Positions 8,027 to 15,600 of a DNA stretch of 19,617 nucleotides are shown piece after piece (position 1 is the stretch's first letter; each line of letters starts with the position of its first letter). This DNA is from CBDUQP01 sp965369385. GTDB taxonomy: Bacteria > Planctomycetota > Phycisphaerae > SM23-33. The notes beneath the pieces were generated by a model, which saw only the letters and a list, made by a program, of their open reading frames with translations, searched no databases and was not told the DNA's origin. The position numbers and the translations under genes were made by a program. The DNA lies in NCBI GenBank assembly GCA_965369385.1, contig CBDUQP010000056.1, forward strand, positions 1-19,617, written 5' to 3'.

Positions 8027-8120
8027 ATTGTATGCCTGAAGTCTTGTCAATAAAGGTAAATAGAAGCGGGACGGTTAGTGGTTGTTGCGATCTCGCTTTC
8101 TGGGTGTCTTCACTTTTGGC

Positions 8121-9005
8121 TTAGCTGGCGTTCATTCTTTCTTGTACATCTTCGACTGTTCCGCTGAAGGGGCCGGGTGTTTCCATCTTGATTGAGACCA
8201 GGGCCGCTGCGTATTTCAGGGATTCGGCTACTGTGCGATTTACGCGGCTGGCGAGGTAGGCGCCGAAGGTTGTGTCGCCTCTGCCGGTTCTTCCGACGGT
8301 GCTGCGGTTGGAGAACTTCTCAAAATACGATTCATCGCCGCATTGGGCCAGCACGCCATCGCTGCAGGTGATGACCACTTCGTTGCATCCCCATCCCTGG
8401 ATGATACCGGCCGCCTTCTTGAGATCATCAGTTCCGCACAGCAGGCTTGCCTCAAGGATGTCTAGCTTGATTCTGTCCATCAGGGAGACTACTTCCACCT
8501 TGTCCGGATCGTCCCTGAACGAAACTTCGCCGGTCTCTGGATCGTTGTTTCGCACGAAAGATTGCATGTCAACCGACAGGCTGGCGCACTTGGGTCTGAT
8601 CGCCCTGATGAACTCCAGCGGATACTCATGATCATTGCAGCCGGCCAGGTGCACGTGCGCGGCGGCCGGGAGTTTCACTTCGTCCATGTTGAACAAACCA
8701 GCGAACTTCGTCGTCAGGATCCGTCTTTCATCAACGTTGTTGGGATCGGGATGTGATACTTCCACTTGCGTGGTCTCGGCCGAGGTGATGGGCAGTACGT
8801 CCACTCCGTTTTCGGTGAGAATGCTCGCGGCGTCCATATCCTTGGCGGCCAGCTTCAGTTCGAGTGCTACTTTGGCCCCGAGCTTGGCTGCGGCGATCGC
8901 TCCGTAAAGCGCTGCTCCGCCAGTAACCAGCGAGCGGGTGCCGTCGTCCTGGATGGTCTCATCGAAACAGAGGTGCCCGATAAAGTTGATGTCATACTCT
9001 GGCAT
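8121..9005 (-). CDS. PfkB/ribokinase-family carbohydrate or nucleoside kinase
   Basis: Kinases of this family transfer the ATP gamma-phosphate to a sugar or nucleoside hydroxyl. The 294 residues show the N-terminal glycine motif VTGGAALYGAIAAAKLGAKV (from residue 28) and the C-terminal signature GRTGRGDTTFGAYLA (238-252), with the catalytic base D244 in the G-R-G-D anion hole; the arginine version replaces the commoner GAGD. VVITCSDGVLA (210-220) is the usual strand before the ATP site. The length is normal. AAGGA lies about 6 nt before the ATG at 9005. A good promoter sits about 136 nt upstream and a stable hairpin lies in the leader. The radical SAM gene follows on the same strand. The substrate is unknown; adenosine, ribose and inositol relatives all have this fold. 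Confidence 0.88.
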   Translation of the reverse strand: MPEYDINFIGHLCFDETIQDDGTRSLVTGGAALYGAIAAAKLGAKVALELKLAAKDMDAASILTENGVDVLPITSAETTQVEVSHPDPNNVDERRILTTKFAGLFNMDEVKLPAAAHVHLAGCNDHEYPLEFIRAIRPKCASLSVDMQSFVRNNDPETGEVSFRDDPDKVEVVSLMDRIKLDILEASLLCGTDDLKKAAGIIQGWGCNEVVITCSDGVLAQCGDESYFEKFSNRSTVGRTGRGDTTFGAYLASRVNRTVAESLKYAAALVSIKMETPGPFSGTVEDVQERMNAS

Positions 9006-9073
9006 GATTGTCCTTGGCTATCTTTGGTCTTCGTAGGTTCTCGTTAGATGAATTCTGCGAGCTGAAATGTTCT

Positions 9074-9109
9074 GCGCCCGCACACCGACTCCATGCCGGT
9101 TGCGGGCGT
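9074..9109 (-). promoter_or_regulatory. GC-rich stem-loop in the predicted leader of the PfkB gene
   Basis: CGCCCGCA (9075-9082) pairs with TGCGGGCG (9101-9108), and ACCG (9084-9087) with CGGT (9097-9100), leaving one bulged C and a 9-nt loop. It lies 66 nt upstream of the ATG and downstream of the predicted promoter, so it would be in the 5' leader. There is no U-run after it on the minus strand, so it is not a plain terminator. Confidence 0.55.
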
Positions 9110-9140
9110 CTGCCCAGCTCAGTATCATTCATCTGCACCG

Positions 9141-9169
9141 GTTATATTGCATTCGAAGCCAATTGGCAA
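9141..9169 (-). promoter_or_regulatory. Sigma70-type promoter of the PfkB gene
   Basis: On the minus strand TTGCCA (9169-9164) and TATAAC (9146-9141) are separated by 17 nt; each matches five of six consensus bases. A perfect 10-bp palindrome GCCAATTGGC (9158-9167) overlaps the -35 and spacer and could be an operator. The predicted start is near 9134, giving a leader of about 130 nt. Confidence 0.6.
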
Positions 9170-9273
9170 CATATCAGGATCAGTGGAGGGTGTCGGGTGT
9201 ACGAGAGTTTTTCCTGGCGTGAGCCAAAGTGAGTCATCATCGGTTTTTATGTAGTCGTAGAAAGTAGGGCTCC

Positions 9274-9522
9274 TCAGCAGAATTCGTGGGTTAGTTTTGG
9301 TTCGGGTAGATGTCCAAGTTGATGATACAACGACACTTCCGCTGCTTGGTATGTCCGATATCCGTAGGCTTTTCTGAAGGCCAGTTTGGCGTTGGCGTTC
9401 AAACCCTCCACGATCCCGCTGTTGAACTGCTTCTGTGCGCGAAACCAGTTCAAGATTAGCTCACGATGCGTACGCAACGAACGCGCTACACGCTTGAGCG
9501 GATCAATGCGGCTGAGCATCAT
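9274..9522 (-). pseudogene. ISL3-family transposase remnant (C-terminal ~81 residues)
   Basis: Only the last part of a DDE transposase of the ISL3 family is present. The diagnostic end is intact: SRIDPLKRVARSLRTHRE, LILNWFRAQ, SGIVEGLNANAKLAFRKAYG, YRTYQAAEVSLYHQLG and the closing LPEPKLTHEFC before the stop at 9274. Family members run to roughly 400 residues, so more than three quarters is missing, including the N-terminal zinc finger and the first DDE aspartates. The frame stays open to 9828, but beyond about residue 103 it is the antisense of another coding fragment and no longer resembles a transposase. The remnant cannot be active and marks an old insertion followed by deletion. The break lies at about 9520-9540. 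No clear terminal inverted repeat or target duplication was found. Confidence 0.85.
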
Positions 9523-9540
9523 TACGCTGAAGTCCGGCGG

Positions 9541-9924
9541 ATGGATTCTCCCGTGGCGGTGAAGGGCGTTGAGGTGGGCAGAATGTTCGACACGCTGCAT
9601 GCCATTCTTGTCACTGGATGGACAATGCCCGACGGCAGCCGGATCGCCGACATCGTGCTTCACTATGCCGATGGGACCAAGGTGAAGCTGCCTATGAAAC
9701 TCGGGCATCACCTGGGTAGTTGGTGGGACTCTCCCCGCATGTTCAGCAATGGCAAGCCGGCATGGATCGGCAAGAACCCGATCCGCAATCCGATAACCGT
9801 ATTCGCGGCACAGTGGAAGAACCCGCATCCCGAGAAGAAGGTGGACACGCTCGATATAGTGTCGGCTGTGACAAACTGCCCGCCCGGGATAATCGCGATG
9901 ACGGCAGGTTCAGATGTGCGGTAG
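9541..9924 (+). pseudogene. 3' fragment of a conserved-domain gene (planctomycete surface-protein type)
   Basis: The frame from about 9541 reads GVEVGRMFDTLHAILVTGW, DIVLHYADGTKVKLPM, GSWWDSPR, AWIGKNPIRNPITVFAAQWK and NPHPEKKVDTLDIVSAVTN. From memory this matches a domain common near the C-terminus of planctomycete and verrucomicrobial secreted proteins: a VGR start, a YVVHYADG strand, a W-x-G segment, and a W-x-NP-x-P-D-x-x-I-x-x-I-D-F-V end. It ends at TAG 9922 and is followed by a strong terminator at 9959, so the 3' end of the gene is native. The 5' part is missing: upstream lies the ISL3 transposase remnant on the opposite strand. An ATG at 9541 exists but has no good ribosome site. I infer a dead gene tail; the parent protein cannot be named. 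Confidence 0.65.
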
Positions 9925-9958
9925 TATGCTGAAATGACGCGAAGAACATAATGATGCA

Positions 9959-10000
9959 AGAAAAGCGGCGGCCGCCCTTGAGCGAACCGCCGCTTTTCTT
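9959..10000 (+). terminator. Strong intrinsic terminator
   Basis: AGAAAAGCGGCGG (9959-9971) pairs perfectly with CCGCCGCTTTTCT (9987-9999) over 13 bp with a 15-nt loop. The A/T ends make it usable in both directions. It follows the truncated conserved-domain gene on the plus strand by 35 nt. Confidence 0.85.
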
Positions 10001-10021
10001 TGTGGATTGGCAATGTGCGAG

Positions 10022-10095
10022 CGAAAAAGCGGGACTGGCCCGCCCCGGCGGGTAAACTCAAGAAGCGTAGCGCACGTGCCTGTCCCGGCTTTTCG
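10022..10095. repeat. GGGAC palindromic element, copy 1
   Basis: CGAAAAAGCGGGACTGGC (10022-10039) is an imperfect inverted match of GCCTGTCCCGGCTTTTCG (10078-10095): the CGAAAA, GGGAC and GGC blocks all pair. The enclosed 38 nt hold a smaller GC hairpin (CCCGCC/GGCGGG near 10037-10052). It shares its outer sequence with copy 2 just downstream. The form is that of a REP-type intergenic element. Confidence 0.65.
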
Positions 10096-10114
10096 TGGTT
10101 GTTTGCCATCCGCC

Positions 10115-10162
10115 GCGAAAAAAAGGGACGGTCCCAAACGCCGGGACAGTCCCAATTTTCGC
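10115..10162 (-). terminator. GGGAC palindromic element, copy 2, acting as ahcY terminator
   Basis: Two 11-bp palindromes, GGGACGGTCCC (10125-10135) and GGGACAGTCCC (10143-10153), lie 7 nt apart inside outer arms GCGAAAA (10115-10121) and TTTTCGC (10156-10162). Read on the minus strand, the hairpin is followed at once by seven U residues (10124-10118), so it can end transcription of ahcY, whose stop is 34 nt upstream. It is both a repeat element and a terminator. Confidence 0.7.
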
Positions 10163-10196
10163 TGCAATTTTCGCTTATCTATCGTAACTTGTGCGA

Positions 10197-11606
10197 TTAG
10201 TACCTGTAGTGTTCCGGCTTGTATGGGCCGTCTACCGGTACGCTGATGTAGTCGGCCTGTTCCTGGCTCAGCTTGCTGAGCTTGACGCCGAGCCTGGCAA
10301 GGTGAAGGCGGGCAACTTCTTCGTCCAGCTTCTTGTCCAGGCGGTAAACGCCCACTTCACGCTTGTTGGTCCACAGGTCGATCTGGGCCAGAGTCTGGTT
10401 CGTGAACGAGTTACTCATCACGAAACTGGGGTGCCCAGTCGCGCAGCCGAGGTTTACCAAACGTCCTTCGGCCAGCAGATAGATGCTGTGCCCGTCGGGG
10501 AAGGTGAACATGTCGGTGCCCGGCTTGATGTTGGTGCGGACGATACCGGGGAAGTTCATCAGCTCTTCGATCTGGATTTCGTTATCGAAGTGGCCAATGT
10601 TGCAGACGATCGCTTGGTCCTTCATCTTCGCCATGTGTTCGATGGTGATGATGTTGAAGTTGCCGGTGGTGGTTACGTAGATGTCGGCATGCGGCAGGGC
10701 GTCTTCTACGGTGCAAACCTTGAAACCGGCCATGCATGCCTGCAGGGCACAGATGGGGTCAACTTCGCTGACCATGACAATCGCGCGTTCGTTCTTCATG
10801 GCTTCGGCCGAGCCCTTGCCTACGTCGCCATATCCGCAGATCATCGCGGTCTTGCCGCTGATCATGACGTCGGTCGCACGTTTGATGCCATCGGTGAGCG
10901 AGTGGCGGCAGCCGTAGACGTTGTCGAACTTGCTCTTGGTTACCGAATCGTTCACGTTGATCGACGGCACCAGCAGTTCGCCGGCTTCCATCATTTGGTA
11001 CAAGCGGTGGACGCCGGTGGTGGTCTCTTCCGAAACGCCTGACCACTCAGCCACGACGCCTTCCCATATCTTGGGAGTCTCAGCCAGCATTTCCTTGAGC
11101 ACAGCGTCGAGCGAGATAAGGTCAGCTGGCTTGTCGTCGCCGGCGATGACCGATGCGTCCTTCTCGGCCGCGTATCCGCGGTGGATCATCAACGTGCTGT
11201 CGCCGCCGTCGTCTACGATCAGGTTCGGGCCCTTGCCGTTTGGCCAGATGATGGCCTGCTTCGTGCACCACCAGTATTCGTCAAGCGTTTCGCCCTTCCA
11301 TGCGTACACGGGCACGCCGGCGGCTGCGATGGCTGCCGCTGCGTGGTCCTGCGTGGAGAAGATATTGCATGAACACCAGCGGACATCGGCGCCGAGCTCA
11401 ACGAGCGTCTCGATCAGCACAGCCGTCTGGATTGTCATGTGCAGACTACCCATGATGCGGGCGCCGGCGAGGGGCTTGTCCTTACCGTACTTTTCGCGGG
11501 TGGCCATCAGTCCGGGCATCTCGTGCTCGGCGATGCTGATTTCCTTGCGTCCGAAATCGGCAAGACTTATGTCCTTAACCTTGTAGTCCTGGTTTTCAGC
11601 AGTCAT
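10197..11606 (-). CDS. ahcY: Adenosylhomocysteinase (S-adenosyl-L-homocysteine hydrolase)
   Basis: The enzyme splits SAH into adenosine and homocysteine with a bound NAD, removing the inhibitor made by every SAM-dependent methyl transfer. The 469 residues cover the whole family: the N-terminal substrate domain with GSLHMTIQTAVLIETL and CNIFSTQDHAAAA, the DDGGD segment, NAD-binding GYGDVGKG (258-265), VCNIGHFDNEI, and the C-terminal tail ending KPEHYRY. The length is that of the longer bacterial form. I chose ATG 11606 because GGAG lies 7 nt upstream and the conserved sequence starts there; the open frame continues to 11720 without family similarity. A possible promoter is at 11693-11720. I looked for an SAH riboswitch in the leader and saw none. 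trpF lies upstream on the same strand, about 220 nt away, and is probably a separate unit. Confidence 0.97.
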   Translation of the reverse strand: MTAENQDYKVKDISLADFGRKEISIAEHEMPGLMATREKYGKDKPLAGARIMGSLHMTIQTAVLIETLVELGADVRWCSCNIFSTQDHAAAAIAAAGVPVYAWKGETLDEYWWCTKQAIIWPNGKGPNLIVDDGGDSTLMIHRGYAAEKDASVIAGDDKPADLISLDAVLKEMLAETPKIWEGVVAEWSGVSEETTTGVHRLYQMMEAGELLVPSINVNDSVTKSKFDNVYGCRHSLTDGIKRATDVMISGKTAMICGYGDVGKGSAEAMKNERAIVMVSEVDPICALQACMAGFKVCTVEDALPHADIYVTTTGNFNIITIEHMAKMKDQAIVCNIGHFDNEIQIEELMNFPGIVRTNIKPGTDMFTFPDGHSIYLLAEGRLVNLGCATGHPSFVMSNSFTNQTLAQIDLWTNKREVGVYRLDKKLDEEVARLHLARLGVKLSKLSQEQADYISVPVDGPYKPEHYRY

Positions 11607-11692
11607 TATTTTCTCCGAATCGTGTTCGATATCCGGCGCGATGCCGGGGTTAATTGTGATCTTGGTGTCCGAGATTGCAGTCACAGCCATTA

Positions 11693-11720
11693 ATATTAGC
11701 GTCTGAGAGGCCAGAGCCAA
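11693..11720 (-). promoter_or_regulatory. Possible promoter of ahcY
   Basis: On the minus strand TTGGCT (11720-11715) and TAATAT (11698-11693) are separated by 16 nt. The predicted start is near 11686, about 80 nt before the ATG. The leader holds one small hairpin, CCGGC (11633-11637) with GCCGG (11643-11647). Confidence 0.35.
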
Positions 11721-11827
11721 TCAACTTCAGGTTGAATATCTTCTAGTGTAGGGTTTGCGGGCTGATCGGGAGCGGACACACGGATGTTTACGAACTGTCG
11801 GGGTCTTGGGTTCTGCCTTACAGAAAA

Positions 11828-12511
11828 CTACAGCCAGAACTCCGATCTGAGCTCCCTGCCTTCCTCGGTGGCGCGGATGAAGCGGGCGATTTGCTTGAAG
11901 TCTTTTACGCCGGGGCTCTTTTCCACGCCGCTGGCTACGTCCACCGCCCACGGCTGAACCAGGTCTATCGCGTGGGTCACGTTTTGCGAACTCAGGCCGC
12001 CTGCCAGGATGATGGGGTCTATCCCTGCCATCGCACCTGCCGCCCGGGCGCCTGCTACCATATCCCAGTTGAAGACTTCGCCAGTGCCACCGCGGGCGTC
12101 TTTGGAGTAGGCATCCAGCAGGACAGCCGCCAGGTTATTTTTGGCGGTGGCGTCGCTGATCCAGGAGATTACATCGGCAAGCCAGGACTCATCCTTCACG
12201 CGGAACGCCTTGATGCACGGTGCGTTTATCTTGGACAGGATGTCGGGATCCTCATCGCCGTGGAGCTGCACGTGCGAGATGTGCGTTCGCTCGATCACGC
12301 GATTGATGACATCCGATTCGGCATTGACGAAAACGCCAACGGTGGACACCCATGGCGGAAGCACATCCACCACCGCGCGGGCCTGCTCGGGCGATACCCA
12401 GCGAGGGCTCTCGGCGAAGACCAGGCCTATGGCGTCGGCTCCCATCTGGGCGGCTCGCAGCGCATCTTTGGGGTTCTGGAGACCTTCGATTTTAACTCGT
12501 ACTCGTTGCAT
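11828..12511 (-). CDS. trpF: Phosphoribosylanthranilate isomerase, with Glu at the catalytic Cys position
   Basis: TrpF catalyses the Amadori rearrangement of phosphoribosylanthranilate to CdRP in tryptophan synthesis. The 227-residue (beta-alpha)8 protein shows the usual landmarks: ADAIGLVFAESPRWVS, VGVFVN, VQLHG (81-85), LLDAYS with the general acid D133, GGTG (141-144), the phosphate-binding LAGGL (169-173) and DVASGVEKSPGVKD (191-204). The striking departure is at the start: the family motif VKICG reads VKIEG, with Glu at residue 9 where the catalytic base is normally Cys. The codon is GAA, which differs from both Cys codons at all three positions, so a sequencing error is unlikely. There is no clear ribosome site; the predicted promoter would start transcription about at the ATG. 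No other trp gene is in the window. The family is certain, the activity less so. Confidence 0.93.
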   Translation of the reverse strand: MQRVRVKIEGLQNPKDALRAAQMGADAIGLVFAESPRWVSPEQARAVVDVLPPWVSTVGVFVNAESDVINRVIERTHISHVQLHGDEDPDILSKINAPCIKAFRVKDESWLADVISWISDATAKNNLAAVLLDAYSKDARGGTGEVFNWDMVAGARAAGAMAGIDPIILAGGLSSQNVTHAIDLVQPWAVDVASGVEKSPGVKDFKQIARFIRATEEGRELRSEFWL

Positions 12512-12517
12512 GCCAGA

Positions 12518-12546
12518 ATCATACCAGCCGTTACAACGCCACGCAA
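12518..12546 (-). promoter_or_regulatory. Possible promoter of trpF giving a leaderless message
   Basis: On the minus strand TTGCGT (12546-12541) and TATGAT (12523-12518) are separated by 17 nt. The -10 ends 6 nt before the ATG at 12511, so the message would begin at or next to the start codon, which agrees with the lack of a Shine-Dalgarno sequence. Confidence 0.35.
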
Positions 12547-12574
12547 CGAGTCATCATCGCATCTTATGTGATAA

Positions 12575-12606
12575 CGCACCGGCCGAATGCGAGTTCAGCC
12601 GGTGCG
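12575..12606 (-). terminator. Stem-loop after the secreted glycosidase-like gene
   Basis: CGCACCGGC (12575-12583) pairs with GCCGGTGCG (12598-12606) over 9 bp with a 14-nt loop. It begins 12 nt after the gene's stop on the minus strand. The U tract is poor (GTTATC), so it may be a weak terminator or a 3'-end stabiliser. Confidence 0.55.
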
Positions 12607-12617
12607 CTGGTCGGTCA

Positions 12618-15600
12618 TTACTCCAATATCCAGAGCTTGCCGAATTCCTGGGGAACCTTGGCGTCCACTATGCCGCTGAACAGCGTGATCCCGTTCTTCC
12701 GGCCGGGGTCGGTATCGTTGACCACCATGGAGAACCCGATGGCTGCGGGGGCCTTGGGGCGGGATTTCATACCGAGCTCACTCCAGGGGAATGTTATCTC
12801 GTAGACGGTCTTGTCGCCCGTGCGGGTGACTTTTGCCTTGAGATTCTCGGGGACGACCTGAGCCTTGAGCTTACCGTCATACGCAAGCCATCGATAGGTG
12901 ATGACCTTGCCGTCCTTCAGGGCCGCGCCGTATTCGTATACCTTGTAGTGCCCGTCCTTACCGCCGGCGTTCGCTACCCAGGGCTTGTCCGCGTCCAGAT
13001 CGAAGGCGAACTGCACCGAATCGTCCATCCACATGAGTTTGGGCGTCCTCGTCTGCACGTGCTTATCGTCCCGCACCACAACGCGGGCGTGTATGCCGAT
13101 GCTGTCATGGCCCAATTGCAGCGTGGCTGAGCAGTCGGCTGGCGCTATCTTGCGCGGCTGGTTGGCACCGCCGCCGAACTGATGCCATTTGGAAAAATCC
13201 ATCACTGGCAGCGAGTCCCATGAGTCGTTCTTGCGTAGCGGCAGAGGCATATGGGTGATGCTCACGCGCACCTTCGCTTTTACGCTCCTGCCATTTTTGG
13301 GTGTGTTCGCGGTGACGAATCCCTTGTACTGCCTGGCGGACTTCAGCTTCGGCAGCCGGACGATCACATTCTTCGTGGATTCGGGATGAATCTTGACGGT
13401 TATCGTCGGCAGGGCCCTGAGACTCTTGAATGCGGCGGTTACCTGCACTGCGGCGGCAGTGGGCTGTTCGTTGCGGACCTTTATGACAAGCGATCTGGGT
13501 TTGCCCGGCGTTTCGGGCGCGAGTGTTGCACTCTGTATCGAGAGCAGGACCGCCACTTCCAGCTCAACCGCCTGCCAGCCGGTGGGGGTTCTGCCGATCA
13601 TCGTGTATTTGCCCGGCTTGGCGTCTATGGGGATGCGGACAGTCTTGCCCTTCAGTTCCAACTCCGCGGGAACCCAGACAGGTGTCCACGGCATACGTAC
13701 TCGCCAACCCTGGCGAACCTTGGTGGACTTGACTGTCTTAATATTGTAATAAGCCAGGTCATCCAGTTTTGCGAAAATCGCACTGGGGGAGACGGCGAAC
13801 GCATCTTTCTCTGCGCTGTCGATCAGCCTGCCGGTGAGGCTTCGCACCGATAGCTTCTTGCCGGGAATGAACGCGGCCGTGGTTTTCTCGATATCCCACG
13901 CGATTGCCACGGTCTTCCCATAGCGATTGAACAACGCCACGTAAGTGGTCGGCGTGAGCCTGAGTATCTTGCCCGCGCCGGTGGTGTTGGTGAGGTGGCG
14001 GACCGTGTTGGCGTAGGCTGCGTAAGCGGGGCGGGGCGTGTAATCGGTGTTGGCTATCGAATATCCGAACGGCCTCCACATATATTGCATGAAGTACATG
14101 ATCGCATCGATTTCTTCCGCCGCCAGCAGCACGAGCGATCTTGAGCAGTAACGTCCTTGTGTGAGCTCGGTAACGGGCCTCTGCCAGTCGCCCGGCGGGA
14201 TGGTCCAGCCGAACTCGGTTGCATGCAGCGGCATGTCTTCCTTGCCGATCGACTTCATGTATGCCTTGAGCTCTCGCACCTTTCCAATGAACTCGGCTTC
14301 TGGCATGGTGGCCTTCACGTAGGGATGGAAGCCCAGTACGTCCATGTATTTCAGCACGCCGAGATCAACGTGTTTCTTGATCCACGCCATGTCGATCATA
14401 GCCGGCGACAGGCCGATTACCTGCGTGTCGGGGTCGATTGCCTTGATGGCCTCGTAAACCTGCTTGTGGTGCTCGACGAGCTCCTTGGGCGTGCCTTTCC
14501 ATGTGCAGTTATACTCGTTGCCCACCTCGAAGAATTTGACCTTCTTTTGCTGAATAACCTTCTGCTCGTGGCGGAACATTGCCTCCAGGCCCTTGGTGTC
14601 GCGCATCGGGTAGAAATGGTGACTATTCGTGTCACTGGCGGGGCGTTTGTTGGTCAGCAGCCATTCCGGCTGGCTTGAGAAGCAGTACACGCTGGTGAGA
14701 TTTGCGTTATACCGGGATCTTGGAATGATTTTGGCGGGGATCTTGCGAGGCCCATTCTTGTAGATTCTAGCATGGTTCACGAAGCGGCGATCCCAGCGGG
14801 CGCCCGCGAAAACATCCATATCGCGGAAGCAGCCGTTGAATCCGAAACGCGACTTCATACGCTCGGCTTCGGGGATGAGCGGGCCGACCACCGTTGCAGA
14901 CGTCTTGACGCGTTCGGTCTTGCCGTCATTGTACGTAGCTGTTGCGACGATATCGTAATAACCGCGAGTCGGCAGGGGGATGTCGATCCAGTCTTGCCCC
15001 TTGGGCAGGGGGATTGTCTTCAGTACGGTAAGTTCTTCGTCGCGAAGTGTGATGGTGCCTGCCTTGATATTCTGCGGCGCGGGCACCGACAGGCTCACCA
15101 TGCCACTCTCGCCGGGGAAGATGTTTCCGATACGATCCGACTGGAACATCATTCCACGGTCTATGAGAATCAGGGCTACGTTTTTCAGGCGCATCTCGGC
15201 CGGCGGTTTTACGCACTTGGCCTTCATGTGAACTGTTATCGCCGTGACGCCTGCAGGCAGGGTTCCGCGTGTGTATATCCGCCTGCCCAGCCACGTGGCC
15301 GGTATCTTTGCAAAGTACCCGTTGCCCTTGCCCCGCTCGTACCATTCGCTCTTGCCGTCGGCGTAGTGCCTCTGGATGAGCATGTCCATATCGTTATACT
15401 CCAGGCCCGGGCCGCGGACGGTGAGTTCAATCTGGAACCATCGTTTAGCGGGGGTCTTCTGGGCAGGCAGGGCGATCTTTCGCGAGACTCTCTTGGTGCC
15501 CGGCTTTGGAAGTGGCATTGAGAGTTTGCCGTCCTTGCCTCCCACGAGGATAGCCGCGCCGGGCGTTTCCTTGCCATCGGCGTATTGCTTCCATGGCTTC

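Noticed and set aside
8045..8050. TTGACA on the minus strand before the radical SAM gene, a perfect -35
   Set aside because: With normal spacing the -10 would overlap the chosen ATG at 8026 and transcription would start inside the gene; it may be chance.
9523..9828. Extension of the minus-strand transposase frame to 184 residues
   Set aside because: Beyond about residue 103 the similarity to ISL3 transposases stops and the DNA codes on the other strand for a different conserved domain.
10191..11042. 283-codon plus-strand frame opposite ahcY
   Set aside because: It mirrors a highly conserved gene frame; its long open length comes from the codon bias of ahcY.
11607..11720. SAH riboswitch upstream of ahcY, and a 38-residue N-terminal extension of AhcY
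   Set aside because: None of the conserved riboswitch core was seen by eye, and the extension lacks family similarity while a good ribosome site sits before ATG 11606. A covariance-model scan would settle the first point.
12141..13130. 329-codon plus-strand frame across trpF and the end of the secreted gene
   Set aside because: It runs antisense through two real genes and their terminator and matches nothing.
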